DNA of 64,000 nt, taken from Antedon mediterranea. Lineage: Eukaryota > Echinodermata > Crinoidea > Comatulida > Antedonidae. Position numbers and translations under genes: made by a program. Below the pieces are notes generated by a model. It did not search any database and was not told the DNA's origin. It saw only the letters and a program-made list of their open reading frames with translations. This document shows positions 31,366-42,994 of the stretch, piece by piece. Numbering within the stretch: position 1 is the stretch's first letter; each line of letters opens with the position of its first letter. The DNA lies in the NCBI RefSeq assembly GCF_964355755.1, contig NC_092671.1, forward strand, positions 4,415,001 to 4,479,000, written 5' to 3'.

Positions 31366-31916
31366 CCTAAATAAATTCCTGTCATTTGATTGGACGAATG
31401 TGGGTCACATGGCGTGCAATAGTACGCACTATTCAACGATCATTATTTGTATAGTATATAATATAATATACATTATATTACCGGGGTATCCTCTAAACGT
31501 CTCGATTGATAAAATGCGTTCTTTAAAATGTATATTGGACCTACGGTCCTTATCCGAGAAGACTTGTTTCACAACCATAACTGGAGCGATATGCCAATAT
31601 TGATGGATCTTTGGGTACTTGTCATTTTGACATGACTCGTAACAGTCTTTTGATCTTAAGTCTGGCTGCTACAAATACCAACAGTACTGTACGCTTACTA
31701 TGTGCATTATTCTTCGCGGCGTGCGATGTCTGTTAAGGGAGGTGGACCTGATCGTATCGCAGCCACATATAACAACTTTGATCTCCAGAGCTCAGAATCC
31801 TGTTGCTAGATTTCTTTGGTCAAACTTATAAGCTGACCGTTACGTAAACGAGATAATGACAACATGTTATTTCAAATTTCAAAATGTATTGGATGTAAGT
31901 TAAGCATCTATCAACT
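31366..31916. repeat. Receptor 3' flank (P-block derivative)
   Basis: Matches the 3' flank of receptor C (26870-27386): GGGGTATCCTCTAAACGTCT, AAATGCGTTCTTTAAAATGT, TAAGCTGACCGTTACGTAAA, AAAATGTATTGGATGTAAGT. An AT palindrome-like run (TATAGTATATAATATAATAT) lies at 31451-31475. No functional gene. Confidence 0.7.
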
Positions 31917-32276
31917 TTACACACTAACAGTACGTGCAAATGCTTGTCTAAAAGTTTCATTTACTACATTATATATTAAAGGATTTACAGAAGAATTTAA
32001 ATATATTCCCAAACGACAAATATCCAAAACCCAATATAAATCAGATCCAAGAATATTTAAAAAGAATAATAATGGGAACAAACAAATCGGTGTCATGGAG
32101 AGAACATAAACTGCGACTGTCACAAAAACTGTCCAGAATATTTTCCTCTCAGATTTTGAACGTAAGTCCGTCTTGCAAGAATTCTTTATACCATTTCGGG
32201 ATTGTCTTAAAGAATAAATCATAAGAAAACATAAAGTTACAATAATCAAAGAGTATATTAACAACAACTTGAAACA
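31917..32276 (-). pseudogene. Receptor D pseudogene, 3' part (TM5-TM7)
   Basis: An open stretch encodes TM5 onward: LIIVTLCFLMIYSLRQSRNG, the SERKIFWTVFVTVAVYVL segment of TM6, NPLIYNVVNETFRQAF and a shortened end FARTVSV. The usual VDVFYSKIRRKI before it is deleted. It stops at about 32276, where a LINE begins; the 5' part resumes at 35490. Confidence 0.9.
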
Positions 32277-35200
32277 ACTGGTACGTAGACGGAAAAATGT
32301 ATTCTACGTAAAATGTAACATTTTACAACTTTTTCCAGCACAGAACTTTCGAATGGATCAATCTACATAATGACTGACGAGAAATCTGCTGTTTTTGTTA
32401 CACGAAGAAGAACACTATATTTGGACAGTAGTTAGGTTATATTGAACATTACACATGCTCTCTTTTATTTATAATATTTATATTCCTTTTCTTATCAATG
32501 TAAACTTACTTAATATGTTTGAAATAAACGATAATTTAGCATCTAATTTAAATATAGAATACACAAATCACAAAGCAATTACTCCCGCCGAACTCTTAGA
32601 CAGCTATGGCTCCCGGTTTGCTCAAAAGTCTACATTTTCTATATCAAGTCTTAATGTACGATCTTTAAATCATCAACTTAATGAAACGATTTTACTATAT
32701 GAAACCGTACTTAAAAATAAGTTTACATTTATTGGATTAACTGAGATTTGGAACATTGATGATAAAGACAAATACCAATTGAGTTCCTACAATTTCGAGT
32801 ACATCTGTCGTGAGTTCGGTAGAAGTGGTGGCGTTGCTGCCTATATCCATAGTTCAGTTAAGTATAGACGTCTTGATATAAATATTTGTAACTCTGAATC
32901 ATTGTGGTTTGAAGTATGTGATGGGGGTAAAATGTACGTGATAGGGGTAATTTATCGAAATGTTAATTCCAACATAAATGAATTTAGAGAAGACCTCTTA
33001 GATACCTTAAAACAAATGAAAGTCAACAAAAAACAATGTATACTAATGGGTGATTTCAATATAAATCTTTTTAATGTTAACAACACTGATATAAACTCAT
33101 ATTTAACGGCTATTGAATGTTTAAATATGACTCAGTTAATAGAATCGACAACCCGTCCTGCATCCAACACCATAATTGACCACATATATAGTAACATTAT
33201 TTGTAATAGTACAATATCTGGGACGATGTCGTGTGACATATCCGATCATCTACCAATATTTGCAATTTTTGAAAATAACATTGACATTACTTCTAATGAT
33301 AAGTATTATTATAAATCAAGATGTTATAAGCATTTTAACAAAAATGATTTTTTAAAGGATTTATCTAACATGTCATGGGAATCGGTTTATTTATGCAATG
33401 ATACAAACTTGGCCTACGATAGATTTAATACTAAATTCAAAAATATTTGTGATAAGCATGCGCCAATAAGAACGATGTCATTAAATCATGTAAATAAGAA
33501 AAAAACCATGGATCACCCGAAATATTAAAAAATCTATTAATAAAAAAAACAAGATGTACCAGAAACTAATTAAAAGTAAATTTGATAATTCTGATTTTAT
33601 AAAATATAAAAAATACCGAAATACCCTTACAAAGGTGTTAAGAACTGCAAAAAGAAATTATTATTCACATATGTTTTCAGCTAACGCAACAAATTCAGTA
33701 AAAACGTGGAAGATAATAAATGATGTACTTGGTAAAAATAAATTAAAATCTGTTAATGCTATTCCTGAAAAACTAATTCGTAATAATAATGATGGGACAA
33801 CATCAATAGTAGATAATCCGGACGAAATTGCTAATGTATTTAATGATTATTTTGTTGGCGTAGCCGATCAACTTGCAAACGAAATTCCCCCCTCACAAAA
33901 ATGTTTTTCTCAGTATCTGGCCAATCTCTTACCAAATTCTTTTTTTCTTGAATCTATCACTGTTAATGAGGTATTTAATTTAATTTGTAAAATCGACCAA
34001 AATAAAGCAACTGGATCAGATGATCTACCAGCAAAATTAATTTCAATTGCAGCATTACATATTTCAAATCCCTTGTGTTATATATTTAATTTATCATTTA
34101 ATAACTGTATATTTCCAAATCTTTTAAAGTGTGCTCGAGTTCAACCAGTCTTTAAAAAGGGGTCAAAAGAAATACCTGGAAATTTCCGTCCTATCTCAAT
34201 TTTACCAGTTCTCAGCAAAATACTTGAAAGGTTGTTTTGTGACAGGTTAACAAGATTTTTTGAGAAATTTAATTTATTTTATTTTCATCAATATGGGTTT
34301 CGAAAACGTCATAGTACTAAGTTATCATTAATCAATTTAGTTAACACTTTGCTTTCTGATATTGATAAGGGTAACGTGTCACTTGGTATTTTCGTAGACT
34401 TCAGCAAAGCGTTTGATACTATATTAATCACAACATTTTAATTTCAAAATTATTTAATTATGGTATTCGAGGAAAAGCATTGTCATGGATAACCGATTAT
34501 TTAAAGAATAGATCCCAATATGTATCATTTCATAATAGCCATTCTCAAACTAGGGAAATACCTCATGGAGTCCCACAAGGCTCGGTGCTAGGACCTTTTT
34601 TTAATTTATATTAATGATATGCCAAATTCAACAGATTATTTTGATTTTCGTTTATTTGCTGATGACTCCAACCTATTTCATTCATTTTCATCAGATAAAA
34701 TAGACCTTAATATAGCGAATGAACATTTATATAAAGTATGTGAATGGTGTATTGTAAATAAATTAACAATCAACTATATTATTATTATATTACTATAAAT
34801 TATTAATAAGATAGGCTCACTTTTTGTTAACGATATAGTAATTAATGAGGCTGAGACTGTGTCGTTTGTTGGAGTATCACTTGATAATAATCTTACATGG
34901 AAAACTCATCTCAACAATTTATGTAAAACATTACGTACAAAAATAGGTATTTTTTATAAGTTAAGGTATTTTCTTCCTCAAAGTATATTAATGTTAATTT
35001 ATAAATCATTTATTTTACCACTAATTACCTATGGTATTGAAGTATGGGGAAGTACACATTTAAGTTACTTAAACCAAGTTCTACTTATTCAAAAGATGTT
35101 CGTTCGCTGTGTTACGTTTTCTGATTTTAGAGCACATTCTATACCTTTGTTTAAGCAATTGTTGATTTTAGATGTGTTTAAATTGTATGAGTTGCATGTG

Positions 35201-35489
35201 CTTAAATTTATTTCCGATTTATTTTATTCTACATTACCTCATCATATTATACTATACTTTAACTATGTAAACATTCCATTTAACACCCGATTTAATGACC
35301 CGTTTAATCCCTCAATCCCCTTTTGCCGTACGACTCTATCTCAAACCAATATAACATACCAAGGTCCCAAACTCTGGAATAAACTCCCAGTAAATATTTT
35401 TTTTTGGTCTTTTGTCTTTAGTTTTGATTTTATGTATGTGAAAAAGAACTAACAAGAAAGAAAAATAATAAAGATTATTATATTACATC
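32277..35489 (+). mobile_element. CR1/L2-like LINE inserted in receptor D
   Basis: A 3.2-kb retrotransposon. The first 180 bp has no ORF; no gag-like ORF1 was seen. An apurinic-type endonuclease domain runs at 32630-33300 (FSISSLNVRSLN, FIGLTEIWN, GRSGGVAAYIHSSV, ILMGDFNINL, DISDHLPIF). The reverse transcriptase follows: NKATGSDDLPAKLIS, GNFRPISILPVLSKILER, GFRKRHSTKLSLINLV, IFVDFSKAFDT, GVPQGSVLGP, FADDSNLF, then VSLDNNLTWKTHL and LPLITYGIEVWG. Frames break near 33505 (A-run), 34425 (extra AT), 34600 (T-run) and 34790. The 3' end has AATAATAAAGATTATTA. Flanks share only ACA, so no long target duplication. Inactive. Confidence 0.92.
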
Positions 35490-36132
35490 CAAAACGCTGT
35501 AAATCCTCCAATGTAGGTTTGCTTTATATGACAGAAAGTTTCGCGATTATACATATCAGGCCAAGGACGAATGACGGATACTCGTCCGTAAAAAAAAGTT
35601 GTACACAATTCACCGACAAAATATCCATATAACTGCACATATTTTTACAGATCTTGAAAGAGTACCAAATCTACTTCTTTGAAATCAATAAGGTCTACAA
35701 ACTGCCATATAACGTTCAATAGAAAGCCAAAAAATCGTACAAATTGCTACATGAAATGCAACCAAAGTAGAGTAAGCGATCAAGTAATCGGACAGTTCAC
35801 AATTTTTCCAATGTATTTCAATCGTATCGTATGTCGATATTAACTTAACTTTCCAAAAGGGTGCCTTTAAAGATAATTAAAGATATTGTATCAGTTATTG
35901 CCAAATTGGCTAGATACACGTAATTGCGTAATTTACTCACTATAACAATAAATGTCATGATATTGCCGACGATTCCGAAAGCGACAACAATAGGAATAAC
36001 AATGTTAAGTAAAATCATTTCCAAGTCAGTTGGTAAGAACGTATCAATATAAGCATCATATTGACTCGTGTGAGATGCTGAATACGCGTATTCGGTTACA
36101 TTATAGGATGCATCGTCGACTGAGCATGACAT
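35490..36132 (-). pseudogene. Receptor D pseudogene, 5' part (N-tail to TM4/ECL2)
   Basis: Continues receptor D across the LINE. At 35490-35845 the ECL2-TM4-TM3 region is recognisable but broken: a gap between TTTCGCG and ATTATACATATCAGG removes about 12 bases, and there are shortened A-runs near 35587 and 35625. Bases 35845-36132 keep an open frame for MSCSVDDASYNVTEYAYSAS, the N-tail and TM1-TM2 (GIVGNIMTFIVIVSKLRN, NLAITDT). Base-level similarity is closest to B in TM2-TM3 (AACTTTCCAAAAGGGTGCC). The gene is dead through both indels and the LINE. Confidence 0.9.
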
Positions 36133-36224
36133 GTTTTTTCTGAACTTTTTCTCGGACTTAATTATCGTGTATATATATAAACTATTAAAGTTTTCACTTC
36201 TTTTTCTTATCGAAATATATTTTT

Positions 36225-36390
36225 ACTTTAAAATGGCGTAATCGTACATAACATAATAGAAACGACTCACAATCAACAGAACGAACTCCTCCGATGACGT
36301 GAACGAATCGATGTTTAATGACACGATCAAAATAGCGTTTGGAAACTGAGAAAAACACTTGGCAAAATAACAGAGGGCGCGCTATTTTAT
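36225..36390 (-). promoter_or_regulatory. Receptor D 5' flank
   Basis: Paralogous to other receptor flanks: ATGGCGTAATCGTACATAAC, CCGATGACGTGAACGAATCG and a box GAGGGCGCGC at 36373-36382 in place of GAGGGCGCTC. It lies about 240 bp from the D start. The gene is dead, so any activity would be vestigial. Confidence 0.4.
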
Positions 36391-38520
36391 ATTTTGGCCC
36401 ATATTGAAGGTATAGATAACTTGTGATTTTAATCAGCTTTTGTGACGTCAACTATATAACCTCGATTGTATCCAAGACTATTGGTATAAATTGCTTACCA
36501 ATTTACAAAAACAAATTTAAAACTTAAAACAATGCAATAACATAATACAATATTTGTCATCTAAAAATATGCAATGAAAGGAAAATAGGTTGAGTAATAT
36601 AAATAGTCAATGCATAAATGAATGATTTATATCAATCTGTAATCAAACGTACACTTTCTTTTTCCACCAGCGCGCGGACGGCCATAGTCTGGGCTCCAGA
36701 CGGAGTTTTTTCTTAATATTAGTAAAAATATAAATATTTTTGCACATATGGCGTTTCATACGTGTATTACTTGAGTTTGGATACTCCGTCTGGGGAAACA
36801 CGCAAAAGTCACGTGGTTTGACACCAAGAATTCTTGGTGCATAGATTATCCGGTTGACTAGTTTCAGCTGCACGCGATTGGCTACTCACTCGTACACTGT
36901 TTTAATATTCATATTTCAGAATTTCAAAGACTCAACAACTAAGATGGTACGCATGCGCTATGTTACGTTTAGACAATGTGTACTTTGGGTACATGGATGA
37001 AAGTTTCTGAAGGCTAGAAAGGATTTTATATGGATCATTTAATCAGGGAGATGTAATTTACATCTCCCTGATTTAATAATATTACGCGGAGATAATTTGA
37101 TTTAATTCCCACCCAGACCTTTCCTGTTCTGTGTAGTGGTGTAGCCCTGTTGTGAGTGAATCCTGTTGTGTGCCGGTGGTGGTATTAAGTAGGCCTACTT
37201 TATTGGCGCTTTATTTGGCAGGCCATACGTGCGAGTTGAGTAGGACCTACGAAGGAGGCCTAGGCTAATGACTAAACAATTAATAAACAAAACAACTTGG
37301 CAACACGATTTCATATTTTAACAGTCTCGATCGTACCTTCAACACTGTACGTAGGCCTACTCGATCTTTTTCATTTTGAAACAAAATGATCATTGGTTGA
37401 TTCGAAATCTATATTTACATAACGCCCGCCTCATATAGCCAAATACGGTATGATAACCTACGTCATTCTTATGGGATGTTTGCGGTCTGCAAATCTATTT
37501 CTATACGTGTTTCACAAGTCTGTATTTTCAGACAAAAATCGCGGTCGAAATAAAAACAAATAAATTTAAAAAAAAACAATACAGACTTGGGGCAAGTCTA
37601 GGACGGCCACAACAAAAAGTACATAATGCGCTGTTAAATTGACTATCCCAAACACACGGTCTTATTTAATTAGGCTCGGCGATTGGCTGTGACGTAGATG
37701 ACATAATCAGTAGCCAATCGCCGGGCACTACAATCATAAAATATCCTACAAATTAGGGAGATTCATGACAAATCCGCAGCCTATAGAATGAAAAGAAAAA
37801 TGTGCACACGCAAAGACATTAATAAAAATATTTTAAGAGGCAATATATTAACTTAAATGTTAGCTTTATAAACAAAACACAAGCACATCAACTTGAGTGG
37901 TTCTACAGTCAATATTGCTTAATGGTTAGGCATATTAGTCTTAGTTTATTTCTTAATAGATTACGGTACTATATTTTATCAATAAACAGGTTTTTATCAG
38001 AAATATTATCTAATGATTTTTATAAGGCATGCTATTTATAATATTTTATTTCTTTAAGGATCTTTTAACTCCTATTTAAATAATTAAAGAAATATATATT
38101 GCTTAGAAGCAATTGGCTTAATATATCAGTGGTTTGTTTGTTTATTTATCATTCAGTAGTTTTAAAAATGAAATGATACATTAAAATGGCTGAAATAAAG
38201 TAATGTATATATTACATAGCAAAAAGCATATGCAGGCAACCTTTCGAACATACTTACCTGTATAATCTAATACTTTTCTTTGAAAAAGTTTCCAGATTTT
38301 CTTTTAAGAAATTCGACATTGTTACGGTACTCAAACGTTTTGTTACTTAGGTGAACGATCTTAGACCAGTAGCACTAACATCAGTTCAAAACATGCGAAC
38401 GAATTCTTCTTAAATATCTGGCACCTCTAGTTACTGACTATGCTTATCCATTAAAATTTGCCTAGGTCTGGAGGTACCGTAGATACATTTGTTTTTTTAA
38501 TTTTAAGCTTTTAGGCACAT
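36391..38520. other. Long intergenic region with two hairpins
   Basis: No supported coding region. A 33-bp inverted repeat (arms AATCAGGGAGATGTAA, one-base centre) is at 37041-37073. A second hairpin has 12-bp arms (CGGCGATTGGCT / AGCCAATCGCCG) at 37677-37688 and 37722-37733 around TGACGTAGATGACA. GTAGGCCTAC occurs near 37190 and 37350. Bases 37875-37985 share words with 25545-25620 and 29600-29700. The stretch 36640-36960 is GC-richer; the minus frame 36643-36873 has no domain. Confidence 0.45.
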
Positions 38521-38850
38521 GACCAATGATTATCAAAAGTATGTTAATCACTGTCATACAGGTGGTAACCTCCATGGCACAGGTTTTTAGTGGCGTGCAA
38601 GGCGACTCTACAGCTCACTATGTCGGTCGGTTGGTCGGATGGTCGGTCGGTTGGTAAACACTAACTCCAATAATTTGAGCACGCGACTGCAGCCATGTAT
38701 ATTGCTTTGTTCCAGTTCACCGGGGTAAGCCACTACTAGTCTGGAATGATGATCATAGTGCACACGACCAAACAGTGTACACTGGACATACGGTTTATAG
38801 TCTATATATGAGAAAACGTGTTCCACCACCAGGAGTTAGTCGGTCAACGA
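38521..38850. repeat. P-block fragment with inserted CGGT repeat
   Basis: Left words (AATCACTGTCATACAGGTGG, TAACCTCCATGGCACAGG) and right words (GTTCACCGGGGTAAGCCACT, ACTGGACATACGGTTTATAG, GTGTTCCACCACCAGGAG) are diverged P-block sequence (compare 24310-24480). Between them, at about 38586-38715, sits a relative of the 16800-16930 element (TTTTTAGTGGCGTGCAAGGC, GCTCACTATGTCGGTCGG, then a CGGT/TGGT run). Confidence 0.6.
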
Positions 38851-38974
38851 CTCCCCTGCCTCAACTGTTGTCGCCAATCGAAACGTCCAGACGTACGTTC
38901 TCAACCATATTTTAATTACTTTTTAAAAAACATGGTACTCGGCAAACTTAACTTTACTTATATATCTACATACT

Positions 38975-39162
38975 TAAGCTTTGTCTACACTATCAAATTA
39001 GTTGGTCAAAAAAGTGCTATATGCCTAAATATGGTAGTGACATGCCTAAATATGGTAGTGATATGCCCAAATATGGTAGTGATATGACATTATGATGTAT
39101 ATATAAGGTCACACCACATTTGTTTTAGTCACATAAAGTTTGATAGTGTAGACAGAGCTTTA
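38975..39162. mobile_element. 188-bp MITE with internal repeats
   Basis: Terminal inverted repeats: TAAGCTTTGTCTACACTATC on the left; TAAAGCTCTGTCTACACTAT read inward from the right. Inside are three to four copies of a unit of about 20 bp (AAATATGGTAGTGATATG) at 39027-39090. No coding capacity. Confidence 0.8.
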
Positions 39163-39608
39163 GGGGCAATATTTAATGACAAATCATAGTTAACTTTATC
39201 TGAGACGAAAGTGAAAGTGTTGTCGACTGGACGTGACGGTTTCCACTTGAAAATATTCTTTTTGTAAGTAAACTTGTTTAAATTTTGAACTGCGTCCTTG
39301 AAAATTGATTACCGAATAAATTACTAAATATAAGAAAACAATATCAGGTAATCTCCTGACTCTTACAATCAATATGCAACATAAATTAATAATTCATCAT
39401 CTTCGTTCAGAACTATGACGTCAAACCGGACTGTAAGAGTTTATTATCAAGAGTACTTGAGCTTGTAAGTCAGGATAACTGGCATTAGAAAATGTATGTA
39501 ACTATAATAAAACGTTATGATAGTCATCTAAATAAAGAGAAACAAAGGTGGAGCAAGGGGTTGGGTGAGGCGGTTATTTGTTGTACATAATTCGTTACTA
39601 CTAAAAAC
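39163..39608. other. Intergenic, diverged receptor flank words
   Basis: Bases 39210-39340 (GTGACGGTTTCCACTTGAAA, ATTCTTTTTGTAAGTAAAC, TGCGTCCTTGA) resemble 28905-28975, the distal part of the receptor C flank. No gene. Confidence 0.45.
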
Positions 39609-39609
39609 T

Positions 39610-39893
39610 CAACGTCCCAAAGCTGGTGCCACAATTAAAGACATTGTATTAGATATCGTCAAATTGGCTAGATACACGTAAACTGATTTGTGTAATTTAC
39701 TCACTATAACGATGAATGTTATTATGTTTCTGACAATTCCAAAGGCGACCATAACAGGAATGATATTGTAACGCAAAATCCTCTCCCAGTCACTAAGAAG
39801 GAACATATCTATGCAGGAATCATAGTCAGTCGTGTTAAATGTTGAACACTCGTATTCAGTTACATCAACGGATGCATTGTTACATGGAAATTA
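39610..39893 (-). pseudogene. Receptor fragment E (N-tail to TM2)
   Basis: Nearly identical to receptor F over the N-tail, TM1 and TM2 (FLLSDWERILRYN, AFGIVRNIITFIVIVSKLHK, VYLANL). Codon 2 of the usual MSLLCDN start is TAA, GN in TM1 reads RN, and LAITDT reads LTISNT, which loses D2.50. Similarity stops abruptly at about 39610, after TM2. The 5' flank (39893-40070) also matches that of F (43000-43170), so the duplication carried the promoter side. Confidence 0.9.
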
Positions 39894-40189
39894 CATTTTT
39901 TCTTCTGTTTAGTAATTAAAAATAATCGTATAAAGGTAACTACATGACCAGTAACATTGATAATAATAGTAATAGATGGTTTAGGCCTACAAATAACGAC
40001 GATAGTGGTATGATAAACGATACGGTAAGTCCACTTACAAACACGATTTTGTCAATACATCTAAGTAAAAGGATGTTTTTATGTATACCAATTTAGCTCA
40101 GCGCGAATTTCCTCCCAGTTCCAATTAATTAAATTATGTTGCAAGAGCTAAAAAAAAAACAGAACAAAAATCTTATCACTGGGGCTTTC

Positions 40190-40334
40190 ATGGTATTGTT
40201 CGAACTCGATTGGATAGCGACTCTTTAACATTCTCGGCGTGGTACGGCGGAACAGCACTAGTCCTCAGTTGTACGCACGCGCACCAGAGATCAAATTGAT
40301 ACGCCCTTACAGTCTTACAGTATTTTTATTCCCG
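40190..40334 (-). repeat. Composite repeat, inverted relative to 12166
   Basis: Reading the minus strand, 40312 down to 40195 matches 12166-12275 (GATCTCTGGTGCGCGTGCGT, ACAACTGAGGACTAGTGCTG, CCGAGAATGTTAAAG). The tRNA-like part is absent here. The other end of this family (CAGTATATCACCGGGCGG inverted) is found at about 41470-41490, on the far side of the long-TIR element, so that element probably split it. Confidence 0.6.
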
Positions 40335-40343
40335 AGGCGGGAT

Positions 40344-41402
40344 GCGATTTTTTGTTTTCGTACATAAGTTGGGGACCCCCTCATGAAACGTTACAAAATA
40401 AACATGAATAATTCATCAGTTAAATTTTCTTGTTCCGTTTTCACCCAAGCGTATAGCAACAAGAAGTGATTACACAAGTGCGGTACGATTCTAGGCCTAA
40501 TCTCCGCTGTGGTTGCCGCGTGGGATTTCATAAAAGAATAGCGGCGTTTTGTGTGGATTGTCGAAATAATCAGCCTTTAAAATATGGTGTTTTTAATATA
40601 ATTTATTACTAAAGAATTACGTGTTGAAATTATAGTTTCTATTAATACTATTAGGCCTAATTGTTAGTCTCTAAACCCATGTCTATTCTAGTAGTAGCTG
40701 TGTGTGTGTGTGACGTGTCTGTGTTAGGTATGACACAGTCCGAGTAATAAGTCAGCAAAATTAAACAATAAACATTACACAAAAATACATTTTTTATTCT
40801 CATGGGTCTAATCTTCCCATCTCATGTGTTCATATACGCGCATTTTTAAAGTTCCTTTGAGTAGCCTACATGCATATTGTTTGATAATAAAATAGCAGAA
40901 TTAAAAAATTACAGTACACAAATTATACACATTTGTTATTCTTGTGGGTCTAAGCTTTCTTTGGGCTGTCCAATTACTACTTAGTTTAATGTCTTGCCTA
41001 GCTGTCGATTAGCCTCGACACATTTTGCATAGTGGTAGTGTGTGTGTGAAGAAGAGTGCGCGAAGGCAATCACGTGAATTGACCTAGAATCCTAGGCCTA
41101 CTGTAGAAAGAATCGTATCGCAGTTTAGTTGTGCCATGGATTAAAGAATATTCTATTCTTTAATCCATGGTTGTGCGTGTAATGGAGTGAGTGCAGAATC
41201 TGTTTGGGCTTTAGCCTATTCTCATTCCAGGTTATTTTTACATTGATGACCGAATAAATATTATTAATATTATTATTAATCACTTCTTGTTGCTATACGC
41301 TTGGGTGCACACGGAACAACAAATTTAACTGATGAATTATTCATGTTTATTTTGTGACGTTTCATGAGGGGGTCCCCAACTTATGTACGAAAAAAAAATC
41401 GC
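40344..41402. mobile_element. Long-TIR element with 9-bp target duplication (MULE-like candidate)
   Basis: A 1,059-bp element. AGGCGGGAT stands directly before it (40335-40343) and directly after it (41403-41411). The two ends form inverted repeats of about 125 bp: GCGATTTTTTGTTTTCGTAC, ATAAGTTGGGGACCCCCTCA and GCGTATAGCAACAAGAAGTG on the left, with their reverse complements at 41279-41402. There is no transposase frame. A 9-bp duplication and long terminal inverted repeats are typical of Mutator-like elements. An internal 37-bp hairpin lies at 41134-41170 (arms CCATGGATTAAAGAATA). Confidence 0.85.
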
Positions 41403-41884
41403 AGGCGGGATCTCCGAAGAGATACTTTTTATATATATAAACAAATCAGGCAAAGACCATTAATTCTAAACCGCCCGGTGATATACTGAAATTTAATTAA
41501 TTAATTTGAAACGATTCTGTAGATTCTGCTATAGAAAATGATACATTTTGACTTTTAGTTTTTATTCATTGCAAAAAAAACCACCCACACATTGAATTTA
41601 GAGTATATAAAAACTACATTATTGTATTACAAACATTAAAATGACAACCAAGTACAAAATATATAAAAACTACATTTTTTGAAATAACGATTGATATAAT
41701 ATTTATGTCTAACTTGATTCCGTCTCGTGAAATATTCAACGTTTCATACTTACAATTCAAACGTAATATTCAAACATTCATTATTTTGTATGATATTTTA
41801 AATGTTTGTGACAAACTTATGCTGTTGTGACATAATTCATGTTGTTTTAATGTATTATAATAGCGTTTTATTTTATCAATTATT

Positions 41885-42994
41885 TTATGATCTAACGGTA
41901 CGTTCAGCTATGTTCTTTCGAATCCTGTTAAACATTACGTCAACAAATGCCTGTCTAAATGTTTCGTTTACTACATTATATATCAAAGGATTTACAAAAG
42001 AATTAAAATATGTTCCAAAACGACAAATAGTCAAAATCCAATTTAGATCCGTTCCAATAATATCAAATAAGAATAATATAAGAAACAGATCCAATGGTAT
42101 CATGAATAAAACATAAATTGTGACGGTCACAACAACTGTCATAAGAATTTTCCGCTCCGATTTAGAGCGTTGGTCGGTTTTGCATGAATTTTTCACACTA
42201 TTTCGTGACTTTCTTAAAGAATAAACCATAAGAAAACACAACATTACAATAAGTACATTTGAAAGTATAGTTATAACAAATTGAAGCATCCACAAAATTG
42301 TACTTTCTTTGTTGTAATTGAAATTAAAACGACACGTAGTTGCGCGATTCGAGACACCTCTATACATATCAGGCCAAGGAAAAATGACGGACACTCGTTC
42401 GAAAGCAATGAATATTTGTACAAAATTCACCGAGAAGCAAAAAATCCATATAAATACGCATATTTTAACAGATCTTGAGAGAGTACCAAATCTACTTGTT
42501 TGAAACCAATAAGGTTTGCAAACTGCCATATAACGTTCAATGGAAAGCCAAGAAATTGTAAACATTGCTACATGCCAGGCAACAGAAGAAAAGAAACTCA
42601 ACAGTCCACAGTGATAGTTGTCCTCATATACATCAGCAATTGTACATGGTATCGTATATATCTCAATGTCCCAAAGAGGTGCCACGATTAAAGACATTGT
42701 ATCCGTTATTGCCAAATTAGCTAGATACACGTAAACTGATTTGTGTAATTTACTCACTATTACGATGAATGTCATTATGTTTCCAACAATACCAAAGGCT
42801 ACCATAACAGGAATGGTATTGTAACGTAAAATCCTCTCCCAGTCACTAAGAAGGAACATATATATGCAGGAATCATAGTCAGTGGTGTTAAATGTTGAAC
42901 ACCCGTATTCAGATATATCATAGGACGTATTGTCACATAACAATGACATTTCCTTTGTTTTTTTGAATTCTTCCTCTGATCTTCTGTTTAGCAA
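41885..42994 (-). CDS. Rhodopsin-class GPCR, receptor F
   Basis: An intact seven-transmembrane receptor, 369 codons from the first ATG. The ATG at codon 16 (42947-42949) begins MSLLCDNTS and aligns with the start of the paralogs, so a 354-residue protein is preferred. Counted from the first ATG: NTS 22-24, GIVGN 68-72, LAITDT in TM2, C119, ERY 153-155, WPDMYRGVSNR from 207, NPLIY 335-339. TM6 is more diverged (FMIPLDLFLILF). The C-terminus reads AERTVRS, so the S-x-V PDZ pattern of A, C and G is lost by substitution. Partner fragment E (39610) shows a recent partial duplication of this gene. Confidence 0.92.
   Translation of the reverse strand: MLNRRSEEEFKKTKEMSLLCDNTSYDISEYGCSTFNTTDYDSCIYMFLLSDWERILRYNTIPVMVAFGIVGNIMTFIVIVSKLHKSVYVYLANLAITDTMSLIVAPLWDIEIYTIPCTIADVYEDNYHCGLLSFFSSVAWHVAMFTISWLSIERYMAVCKPYWFQTSRFGTLSRSVKICVFIWIFCFSVNFVQIFIAFERVSVIFPWPDMYRGVSNRATTCRFNFNYNKESTILWMLQFVITILSNVLIVMLCFLMVYSLRKSRNSVKNSCKTDQRSKSERKILMTVVVTVTIYVLFMIPLDLFLILFLFDIIGTDLNWILTICRFGTYFNSFVNPLIYNVVNETFRQAFVDVMFNRIRKNIAERTVRS

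Larger units (their letters stand above)
28583..36227. repeat. Duplicated segment, copy 1
   Basis: Repeated at 56356-64000 with a constant offset of 27,773 bp and no indel found. Eleven substitutions were counted between 28583 and 29357 (for example 28675, 28678, 28701, 28714, 28831, 28921, 28954, 28955, 29169, 29303, 29357). Over the next 6.87 kb only one was noticed (T/C at 33927). The window end cuts the second copy, so the true right limit is unknown. Confidence 0.93.

Noticed and set aside
42281-42691. Plus-strand frames of 61-65 codons inside receptor F
   Set aside because: They are antisense shadows of the receptor coding sequence.
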